From assembly GCA_014377395.1 (NCBI GenBank), contig JACMPS010000060.1, positions 1 through 7,710 of the forward strand: a stretch of 7,710 bases of DNA, given 5' to 3'. Origin of the DNA: Chthonomonadaceae bacterium (lineage in GTDB: Bacteria; Armatimonadota; Chthonomonadetes; Chthonomonadales; Chthonomonadaceae). Shown here one piece after another: positions 1 through 4,929 of this stretch; positions within the stretch are counted from its first letter, which is position 1; every line of letters begins with the position of its first letter. The translations under genes and the position numbers were made by a program. The notes beneath the pieces are model-generated. The model was not told where the DNA came from, did not search any database, and saw only the letters and a list, made by a program, of their open reading frames with translations.

Positions 1-3
1 GGA

Positions 4-17
4 GGGGGGGGGGGGGG
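4..17. repeat. Homopolymer run of 14 G
   Basis: Fourteen consecutive G residues lie at the very start of the window, with further G-rich sequence (GGTGGAGGCAGGGGG) just after. It could be a genuine low-complexity tract, but a long G run next to a sequence edge is also a common sequencing or assembly artefact, so its exact length should not be trusted. Confidence 0.6.
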
Positions 18-130
18 ATAAGGTGGAGGCAGGGGGAAAGCGGTCACCCTCCATTGATGTCCGGGATTGGATGAACTCAGAACGGCGAAGCCGCCCTCGG
101 CGAATTAATTCCGCCGATTTAGCCGCCTCA

Positions 131-331
131 GAGGGCGTTGAAAAAGTAAATTTGGCTATTTGCCGCAAGAATAAATTTCGCGCCCCGTTCCGCCCGCGCC
201 CAATCATAAACTCCTGCTCAACGGTCTGCAATGACATCCAATCACAAACTCTTGCTCAACGGTTCGCAAGACTTCCTCCGGACACAACACGATCAATTTT
301 CGCTCCGAGCAAAGACTTTTTCAACACCCTC
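131..331. mobile_element. MITE-like segment with 17-bp imperfect terminal inverted repeats
   Basis: The left end reads GAGGGCGTTGAAAAAGT (131-147). The right end, read on the minus strand from 331 to 315, is GAGGGTGTTGAAAAAGT, which matches at 16 of 17 positions. The two ends point inward like transposon termini and enclose about 167 bp with no transposase. The GTTGAAAAAGT core resembles the ends of some DDE-transposase insertion sequences as I remember them, but I could not search for this. I see no target-site duplication in the bases flanking the two ends, so if this is a mobile element it is old or its true ends differ. It may equally be two separate repeat remnants facing each other. Confidence 0.4.
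201..268 (+). repeat. Two-copy direct repeat, period 38 bp
   Basis: Bases 201-230 and 239-268 match at 26 of 30 positions with no gaps. All four differences are C/T exchanges. Both copies share the core TGCTCAACGGT. The pair lies inside the MITE-like segment, and the similarity fades just after each copy. It is too short, and has too few copies, for a CRISPR array. Confidence 0.7.
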
Positions 332-385
332 CCAGAGTCTCGCTTTTGCTCTGGAGACGGTAGCGAATTTAGACCTCCTCCTAAC

Positions 386-407
386 CTCCCCCTCACATCA
401 GGGGGAG
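386..407. repeat. Hairpin, 7-bp CTCCCCC/GGGGGAG stem
   Basis: A perfect 7-bp inverted repeat has an 8-base loop (393-400). No T-run follows on either strand and no gene ends nearby, so it is more likely part of a C/G-rich dispersed intergenic repeat than a terminator. Confidence 0.45.
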
Positions 408-505
408 AAACAGGATCCATACACTACTGACTCACGTTACGCAGACGGGATCGAATACAGGGTCTTTGCACTGATATCGGTCAAAGAGTAACAGACATTG
501 GCTCT

Positions 506-541
506 CCCTCTCCTCCGAAGAATGAGGGCATCGGGAGAGGG
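506..541 (-). terminator. G+C-rich inverted repeat downstream of maf
   Basis: CCCTCTCC (506-513) pairs with GGAGAGGG (534-541) across a 20-base loop. On the minus strand it lies about 48 bases past the maf stop, where a terminator or 3' stabilising structure would sit. There is no U-tract, so classical intrinsic termination is doubtful. A comparable C-rich sequence ending in GGGAGAGG follows namZ at the other end of the window, which suggests a repeated 3' element. Confidence 0.35.
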
Positions 542-566
542 GGGTGAGGTCAGAGATAATCTTCAA

Positions 567-601
567 CTCAATACTTAACACTCACCACTCACCACTTGAT
601 A
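567..601. repeat. Degenerate tandem heptamer array overlapping the maf stop
   Basis: Five successive 7-base units can be read here, including two identical CTCACCA units (581-594), CTTAACA (574-580), CTCAATA (567-573) and CTTGATA (595-601). The maf stop codon (589-591) and its last codons lie within the array. On the minus strand the units read TGGTGAG and TGTTAAG, the same consensus as the array after namZ. Heptameric short tandem repeats are known from intergenic regions of several bacteria, cyanobacteria especially. Confidence 0.65.
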
Positions 602-1191
602 CTCTCCTCAAGCCTTTTTGCTAATGCACACACGGGAAGCCCCACCACATTGAAGAAGTCGCCGTCGTATTGCTCGATAAAAAGCGCGGCACTGTCCTGT
701 GCGCCATAGGCTCCTGCTTTGTCCAGCGGGTCTCCGGTCTCGACGTAGCGGCGGATCATCGTATCGGTCAAAGAGCGAAACGTTACCTCTGTAACCTCCG
801 CAAACGTCATCGGTTCACTCATTACGCCCGCTTCACTCACGGGAATGATGGCAACGCCCGTCGTCACCCGATGTGTGCGCCCCGAAAGAGTGCGTAGCAT
901 CCGAAAAGCGTCTGCATCGTCTGTTGGCTTACCAAGAGGATTTCCGATCTCTTCCAGCGAAACCTCCGTGTCCGCCCCGATTACCCACCCTCCCCCGCAA
1001 CGTGTCGCCACCTCACGCGCTTTTTCAAGGGCGAGAAATTGCACAAAGTCGGCGATCCGAATTTCACGGTCGTGTGACGTGGGTTCCTCGTATCGGCTCG
1101 GCAAAACTTCGTAAGGCAGACCGAGAAGCGAAATCAGTTCCCGGCGGCGTGGAGAAGCGGAAGCGAGTATCAGGCGTGACGGAATAAGCAT
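589..1191 (-). CDS. maf: Maf family nucleotide pyrophosphatase
   Basis: Maf proteins hydrolyse nucleoside triphosphates, often modified ones or dTTP/UTP, to the monophosphate and pyrophosphate. They act in the cytoplasm as house-cleaning enzymes and are linked to septum inhibition. At 200 residues the length is typical. The family pattern is complete: LASASPRRREL (9-19), GADTEV (72-77) with the presumed catalytic Asp74, GKP (87-89), LSGRTH (102-107), DKAGAYGAQD (157-166) and GLP (184-186). The usual ADTVV motif has Glu at position 76 here, which is mildly unusual. The ATG is the only sensible start, because upstream in-frame codons offer no alternative, yet no Shine-Dalgarno sequence precedes it. 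It lies 86 bases after the response regulator gene on the same strand, with a hairpin between them. Its stop codon falls inside a heptamer repeat. The family assignment is secure; the substrate is not determinable. Confidence 0.96.
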   Translation of the reverse strand: MLIPSRLILASASPRRRELISLLGLPYEVLPSRYEEPTSHDREIRIADFVQFLALEKAREVATRCGGGWVIGADTEVSLEEIGNPLGKPTDDADAFRMLRTLSGRTHRVTTGVAIIPVSEAGVMSEPMTFAEVTEVTFRSLTDTMIRRYVETGDPLDKAGAYGAQDSAALFIEQYDGDFFNVVGLPVCALAKRLEESIKW

Positions 1192-1222
1192 AGCGTTGTG
1201 AGTAAAATCATGAGGATCAGTT

Positions 1223-1255
1223 TCGCCCCACTCCTGCGATTAGGGAGCGGGGCGA
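1223..1255 (-). terminator. Strong hairpin between the response regulator gene and maf
   Basis: TCGCCCC plus CTCC (1223-1234) pairs with GGAG plus GGGGCGA (1244-1255) around a 9-base loop. On the plus strand one position is an A/C mismatch. On the minus-strand RNA that position becomes a G-U wobble, giving a continuous 12-bp stem. This asymmetry fits an RNA structure made in the direction of transcription. It begins 22 bases after the regulator stop and ends about 31 bases before the maf ATG. There is no U-tract, so it may be a factor-aided terminator, an attenuator or an mRNA-end stabiliser. Confidence 0.5.
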
Positions 1256-1277
1256 TAAACGAGGTTACGGTGAGAAA

Positions 1278-1856
1278 CTAAATTAGATCGGCGGCAGTGA
1301 TAATGGACTGGGCGATGTCCTTCATTTTCTTGTTCTGGTTACGCGCCTGGAAATGGATGCGCTTAAAGGCTTCATCTTCACTCATGCCATGCCGATCCAT
1401 CAGAATACCTTTGGCGCGTTCGATCAGTTTTCTCGATTCAAGGGTGTCTTTAAGATTGTCAATCTCTTTGGAGAGCGACTGAATCTGACGGAAGCGGCTC
1501 ATTGCGATTTCAAGCGCGGGTCCCAAATCTTCTTTGCGGAAGGGTTTGAGCAGGTAGGCTAAAGCTCCCGCTTCGCTGGCTTGCTGAACGAGTTCTTCTT
1601 CGTCGAACGAACTGAGAAAGAGGATCGCGCAGGGGTTTTCCGCGAGGATCATGCGGGCGGCTTCGATGCCGTCCATGTTCGGCATTTTGATGTCGAGAAT
1701 CACGACATCGGGACGATAAAGGCGAGCGGCTTCCACCACCTGCACCCCGTCTTCGGCTTCGGCAACGACGGTATGACCGAGTTTTTCAAGACGGGCGCGA
1801 ATGATCGTGCGGGTCAGTTGCTCGTCTTCAGCGATAATCGCTTTTAATGGTTCCAT
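1278..1856 (-). CDS. ANTAR-domain response regulator (AmiR/NasR type)
   Basis: This is a two-domain regulator of 192 residues. Residues 5-120 form a receiver domain: acidic pocket E10/D11, phospho-acceptor Asp55 in VVILDIKMPNMDG, Ser82/Ser83 at the switch position, Tyr101, and Lys104 in the LLKPF motif. A coiled-coil stretch (about 123-140) leads into an ANTAR domain (about 135-190) with the typical RKLIERAKGILM helix and a SEDEAFKRI segment. ANTAR domains bind RNA stem-loops and prevent transcription termination, so output is probably antitermination rather than DNA binding. A strong TAGGAGGT ribosome site (1867-1874) lies 10 bases before the ATG and fixes the start. No sensor kinase gene is in the window, so it is an orphan here. 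Its RNA targets are unknown. The receiver looks fully functional. Confidence 0.95.
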   Translation of the reverse strand: MEPLKAIIAEDEQLTRTIIRARLEKLGHTVVAEAEDGVQVVEAARLYRPDVVILDIKMPNMDGIEAARMILAENPCAILFLSSFDEEELVQQASEAGALAYLLKPFRKEDLGPALEIAMSRFRQIQSLSKEIDNLKDTLESRKLIERAKGILMDRHGMSEDEAFKRIHFQARNQNKKMKDIAQSIITAADLI

Positions 1857-2125
1857 ATAAATGGCAACCTCCTACAAAAGATATTGGTTTGCCTTGCCCG
1901 TCGGCGTCAATGAGAGAGCAGGTTCTCAGGGCAGGGGTAGAGGGAAAGTGTCTTCGTGTCCTGCAAGAAGAAAGGGGTGCGGAAGCACTCGGTTCGGCTT
2001 CCCTTCGCCCTTCGGTTATCCTGCGTCGAATTCACAATGGGTTTAACACGGATTGGATATGGAGTAGTATACGCTAGAAAAGCCGGAAATTCCGCGCGGC
2101 AAGATTAAATTTTGCTCTCACCTGA
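1857..2125. other. Upstream region of the response regulator, no gene seen
   Basis: About 270 bases hold no convincing coding region on either strand. On the minus strand a TATACT (2071 to 2066) could be a -10 element for the regulator gene, but no acceptable -35 stands 16-18 bases before it. An odd palindrome, CGGAAATTCCG, lies at 2084-2094. The only firm signal is the regulator's ribosome site at 1867-1874. Confidence 0.5.
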
Positions 2126-2169
2126 GAAAAGACAGGGACAACTCCCGAAAGAGTTGTCCCTGTCTTTTC
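2126..2169 (-). terminator. Perfect 19-bp hairpin, probable terminator of the KGG gene
   Basis: GAAAAGACAGGGACAACTC (2126-2144) is followed by a 6-base loop and its exact reverse complement (2151-2169). On the minus strand the hairpin starts 20 bases after the KGG stop codon, and its 3' arm ends in CTTTTC. On the plus strand it is followed by CATTTTTCTCG, but no plus-strand gene ends here. Termination of the minus-strand gene is the natural reading. The unusually long, perfect stem also suits a dispersed palindromic repeat. Confidence 0.7.
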
Positions 2170-2188
2170 CATTTTTCTCGTTCACGGG

Positions 2189-2479
2189 TTACTTGTCTTG
2201 GGGGTTAGTCGTTTCTGTTGTGTCGGAAGTGACCTTCCGGCGCTGTTGTCCGCCTCGTCGTCCGATTTGTGCCATATGTTCGCGGTCACGCGAAACAGTT
2301 TGTCCGCCCCGCCGTCCGATTTGCGCCATGTGATCACGGTTTTGCGAGACGGTTTCGCCCCCCTTGCGTCCGGCATCAGCGTGACGCTCAGGATCGCCGT
2401 GCCAGCCACGTCCGAGGTTATTGTCCTCTTCCAGTGCCATCAGTTCTTGCGATTCATTTTGAGTAGTGTTCCTATCCAT
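2189..2479 (-). CDS. KGG-repeat (GsiB-like) general stress protein
   Basis: A small, hydrophilic, highly charged protein of 96 residues. After a Gln/Glu-rich start it shows RGWHGDPERHADAGRKGG (24-41) and then 18-residue repeats: GRKGGETVSQNRDHMAQI (37-54), GRRGGQTVSRDREHMAQI (55-72) and a partial GRRGGQ copy (73-78). The tail is Thr/Lys-rich. This is the KGG stress-repeat pattern found in GsiB of Bacillus and the fungal Con-10 family, which accumulate under stress or desiccation; the molecular role is unclear. A possible ribosome site AAGGAG (2498 to 2493) stands 13 bases from the ATG, a rather long spacing. A perfect hairpin follows the stop. Upstream on the same strand, the leader has a small 7-bp hairpin including one G-U pair (2539 to 2522). 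I see no clear sigma-B-type promoter. Disorder is expected. Confidence 0.9.
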   Translation of the reverse strand: MDRNTTQNESQELMALEEDNNLGRGWHGDPERHADAGRKGGETVSQNRDHMAQIGRRGGQTVSRDREHMAQIGRRGGQQRRKVTSDTTETTNPQDK

Positions 2480-2609
2480 TTTAGCGACAACGCTCCTTAC
2501 TTTACGGTATTACAAAAACAGAGCGAAATAACTTCCGCTTCCGCTGTTTCCCTCACCTTAGAAAACGTGTTTCAGGCGATGTTGTTCCCTTAAACTCAAC
2601 CCGCTTATT

Positions 2610-2637
2610 TTTACGAGAATAAATACGGGAATAAAAT
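2610..2637 (+). promoter_or_regulatory. Candidate promoter for the hyuA transcription unit
   Basis: TTTACG (2610-2615, 4 of 6 to the sigma-70 -35) and TAAAAT (2632-2637, 5 of 6 to the -10) are 16 bases apart in an A+T-rich patch upstream of hyuA. Transcription would start near 2644 and give a leader of about 105 bases. It is chosen by eye only. The A+T-rich divergent region would give other weak matches. Confidence 0.25.
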
Positions 2638-2704
2638 TCTAAAATCGTGCAGGAACAGGGGGGCCGACTCACGAATAAACCTGTGCTTCACCCCATTGAC
2701 AGCA

Positions 2705-2710
2705 TATAAT
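2705..2710 (+). promoter_or_regulatory. TATAAT, possible -10 element near hyuA
   Basis: A perfect TATAAT lies 39 bases before the hyuA ATG, but no good -35 stands 16-18 bases upstream, and it is not an extended -10. A perfect TTGACA (2696-2701) is only 3 bases away, so the two cannot work as one promoter. If used, the leader would be about 33 bases. Confidence 0.2.
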
Positions 2711-2749
2711 CAGTATTTCTGCAACTGTAACGAAAAGTACCTTGCCTTT

Positions 2750-4813
2750 ATGAGTCTCATCATTGGAGTGGATGTCGGTGGCACCTTCACCGATTTTGTG
2801 GTTTTGGACACAGCAGGAAATGTGCGCGTCCATAAAGCCCTGTCCACTCCGCAGTCACCGGAAAAAAGCCTTCTACAAGGGCTTCAAGACCTGAAAAGGA
2901 GAGGACAACTGTCCTCTCCTTTCACCCTGATGCACGGCACTACTGTTGCGACCAACGCTTTACTGGAGCGAAAAGGGGCAAAGACCGCCTTTCTCGTCAC
3001 GCAGGGCTTTCGAGATTTGCTGTTCACGGCACGTCAGAACCGGGCTTCCCTGTATGCCCTTCACCCGGTGCAACCGTCGCCGCTCATCTCGAGAGAAGCC
3101 TGTTTTGAGATGAGCGAGCGTCGCGACTGGCGCGGAGAGGTTTTGCTGCCGCTCAATGAAACGCATCTCGAAAATCAACTGAGGCGGATCAAACAGCAGC
3201 AGTACACCTCGCTTGCTGTTCTTTCGCTCTTTTCTTATCTGAACCCGGAAACGGAACTCCGTGTCGGCGAGATCGCAAAAGCCTACGGGTTCGGGAGTAT
3301 TTCGCTCTCTTCGGAGGTAGCCCCGACGCCCCGCGAATATGAACGTGCTTCTACAACGGTTGCCAATGCGTTTGTTTCGCCTGTTCTAAAGAGTTATCTC
3401 GACAGGCTCGAAGGTGATCCGGTTATCGCAGACGTGACCGAAATCGGGGTCATGGCATCGAACGGCGAAATTCTCAGCCCGGAAAGAGCGGGGCGTTTTG
3501 CCTCCCGTACTGCGCTTTCGGGTCCGGCGGGGGGCGTGATCGCCGCCATGAAAACTGGAGAGGAAACCGGACTCCAGAACCTGATCTGCTTTGACATGGG
3601 AGGCACTTCCGCCGATGTCGCACTCATCACAAACGGAGAATGTGCGCTTCTGGAAAAGGGAGAAATCGGGGGGTTACCGCTTTCCACGCCCCAACTGGAC
3701 ATTCTGACGGTGGGAGCCGGGGGCGGTTCGCTTGTCTGGCGAGACACAGCCGGGGCATTGCGTGTGGGGCCCCAGAGTGCCGGAGCCAATCCGGGACCTG
3801 TTGCCTACGGTCAGGGTCACTCGTCTCACCTTGAGGACGCCCTGACGGTGACGGATGCGAATGTGTTGCTCGGTAGGTTGCCTTCGGGGGTGCGTCTCGG
3901 TGGCACGATGCCCCTCAACGCGGAACGGGTGAGAGCCGCTTTTGCAATACTCGCGCAAAGCACGGGGCTTTCCACCGAAGAGACCGCACTCGGTGTGATT
4001 GCGATTTGCAACGCCACGATGACCCGTGCCATTCGCCGGGTTTCGGTAGAGCGGGGACGACACCCTGCTGACTATTGGCTTCTGTGTTATGGGGGAGCGG
4101 GCGGGCTACACGCTTGCGAACTTGCGGAGGCGACGGGTCTCAAGGGGGTTCTGGTTCCGCCTACGCCCGGAGCTTTTTCCGCACTCGGTCTGGCTCTTGC
4201 GGACACGCGCCACGACACCCTTTTTTCAATGCCGCCGGAATGTCTTTCTCTTGAAGCGAGCGATTTGCCCCTTCACTGGCAAGAGCGTTTCAGAACAATG
4301 CAAGCCGCTTTAGAAAAGAGGTTCGACCGGGAGCAGCCTCAGAGTGCAGAGCGTACCTTGCAGAAGCGAGTAGATTTGCGCTATCGTGGACAATCGCACT
4401 CGCTCACGGTTTCGGTGAACGATTTGCAACTCGGCGAGAACGCAATGCAGAAGATCGCTCGACTTTTTCATCTTGAACACAGGCGACTTTACGGCTACGC
4501 AATGGAAAATCAGAAGATTGAGGCAACAGCACTCAGGCTGGTCGCTCTGGAGCCGAGTCCTTATTCCCTCCCGAAATTTGTATCGCCACAAACGCCGGGT
4601 GTACCAAGGGGAGAAATCCCTTTTTATAAAGGTAATGAGACGGGTTGGGGAGGGGCAACGCTTTATGATCGCTCTGCGCTGGCAACCGGGCAAACTGTAG
4701 CGGGAGCGGCGATCCTCATTCAACACGACGCAACGACCCTGATTCCGCCGGGTTGGACGGGAGAATGTGACCTCTACGGCAATTTGAGATTGGAACGAGA
4801 CAAGACGCATTAG
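2750..4813 (+). CDS. HyuA-family hydantoinase/oxoprolinase ATP-dependent subunit
   Basis: The 687-residue product has the usual length of HyuA, the N-methylhydantoinase A and 5-oxoprolinase family. These proteins have an ASKHA-type nucleotide-binding fold and use ATP to activate a cyclic amide or related substrate. Seen in order: phosphate-1 loop GVDVGGTFTDF (6-16), HGTTVATNALLER (62-74), PREYERAST (194-202), LSGPAGG (256-262), phosphate-2 loop FDMGGTSAD (281-289), VGAGGGS (321-327), the ANPGP segment (346-350), YGGAGGLH (447-454), then the C-terminal domain with DLRYRGQSH (542-550). An open frame extends to a TTG at 2696, but the conserved N-terminus begins right after the ATG at 2750, so I prefer that start. 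Neither has a good ribosome site. The usual HyuB partner is absent; the next gene is unrelated. The substrate cannot be told. The frame holds two strong inverted repeats near its 5' end. Confidence 0.93.
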   Translation: MSLIIGVDVGGTFTDFVVLDTAGNVRVHKALSTPQSPEKSLLQGLQDLKRRGQLSSPFTLMHGTTVATNALLERKGAKTAFLVTQGFRDLLFTARQNRASLYALHPVQPSPLISREACFEMSERRDWRGEVLLPLNETHLENQLRRIKQQQYTSLAVLSLFSYLNPETELRVGEIAKAYGFGSISLSSEVAPTPREYERASTTVANAFVSPVLKSYLDRLEGDPVIADVTEIGVMASNGEILSPERAGRFASRTALSGPAGGVIAAMKTGEETGLQNLICFDMGGTSADVALITNGECALLEKGEIGGLPLSTPQLDILTVGAGGGSLVWRDTAGALRVGPQSAGANPGPVAYGQGHSSHLEDALTVTDANVLLGRLPSGVRLGGTMPLNAERVRAAFAILAQSTGLSTEETALGVIAICNATMTRAIRRVSVERGRHPADYWLLCYGGAGGLHACELAEATGLKGVLVPPTPGAFSALGLALADTRHDTLFSMPPECLSLEASDLPLHWQERFRTMQAALEKRFDREQPQSAERTLQKRVDLRYRGQSHSLTVSVNDLQLGENAMQKIARLFHLEHRRLYGYAMENQKIEATALRLVALEPSPYSLPKFVSPQTPGVPRGEIPFYKGNETGWGGATLYDRSALATGQTVAGAAILIQHDATTLIPPGWTGECDLYGNLRLERDKTH
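2895..2922. repeat. Perfect 12-bp palindrome inside hyuA
   Basis: AAAGGAGAGGAC (2895-2906) and GTCCTCTCCTTT (2911-2922) form a perfect stem with a 4-base loop, AACT. It lies about 145 bases into hyuA and encodes a Lys-Arg-Arg-Gly stretch in the linker before the conserved HGTT motif. Its left arm and loop resemble the intergenic 2126-2144 arm: both start GAAAAG and contain GGACAACT, with 14 of 19 positions matching. Confidence 0.75.
3081..3116. repeat. Perfect 10-bp inverted repeat inside hyuA
   Basis: CGCTCATCTC (3081-3090) is the exact reverse complement of 3107-3116, with a 16-base spacer. It is in coding sequence. A stem of this size is marginally unexpected by chance in a window this long. 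No function is apparent. Confidence 0.6.
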
Positions 4814-4883
4814 AAACGAATTGAAATTATTTTGCAACACAATAAGCAATAAGTTGGGGCAGTGAAAGACCGCGTGATCGGCG

Positions 4884-4899
4884 CAGAAAACGGTTTCTG
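4884..4899 (+). promoter_or_regulatory. Small hairpin in the leader of the HD-GYP gene
   Basis: CAGAAA (4884-4889) pairs with TTTCTG (4894-4899). Counting five pairs, the loop is six bases, AACGGT, with A at position 1 and G at position 4. That is the loop rule described for ANTAR-bound RNA hairpins. I see no clear second hairpin, which such targets normally have, so this may be chance. Confidence 0.2.
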
Positions 4900-4929
4900 T
4901 TGGCTCTGTAGAAGTGGAGGCGACTGCGG

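Larger units (their letters stand above)
1..588. other. Gene-free repeat-rich intergenic region
   Basis: No open frame here looks like a protein. Translations are rich in Ser, Pro and Arg, show no domain pattern and run across repeats. The stretch begins with a run of 14 G (4-17). It then carries a hairpin at 97-117 (TCGGCG/CGCCGA around AATTAATT), a MITE-like segment (131-331), a direct repeat (201-268), two G+C-rich hairpins (386-407 and 506-541) and heptamer repeats (567-601). The accumulation of small repeats suggests a non-coding region where decayed mobile pieces have collected. Confidence 0.7.

Noticed and set aside
23..491. Two overlapping open frames of 135 and 86 codons
   Set aside because: They cross inverted and direct repeats, have biased, domain-free translations and lack ribosome sites, so they are probably chance frames in non-coding DNA.
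201..601. CRISPR array
   Set aside because: The direct repeat has two copies with an 8-base gap, and the heptamers have no spacers. No cas gene is present.
475..775. Shared 14-mer TATCGGTCAAAGAG at 475-488 and 762-775
   Set aside because: One copy encodes part of Maf. The match stops abruptly on both sides, and one such match is only mildly unexpected in a window of this length.
2126..2169. 19-bp hairpin as an ANTAR target
   Set aside because: The 6-base loop is CCGAAA on one strand and TTTCGG on the other. Neither has A at position 1 with G at position 4.
2198..2593. 131-codon plus-strand frame opposite the KGG gene
   Set aside because: The opposite strand has clear 18-residue KGG repeats, a possible ribosome site and a terminator. 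This frame is its shadow.
2696..2710. TTGACA next to TATAAT as a promoter
   Set aside because: The two boxes are only 3 bases apart, far from the 16-18 needed. They cannot be the -35 and -10 of one promoter.
3394..4063. Minus-strand frames inside hyuA
   Set aside because: They are antisense to well-conserved HyuA motifs and have no recognisable features.
4814..4929. Cyclic-di-GMP riboswitch ahead of the HD-GYP gene
   Set aside because: The 116-base gap lacks the conserved GEMM aptamer features. Only a small hairpin and two CAATAAG units (4840-4853) are seen.
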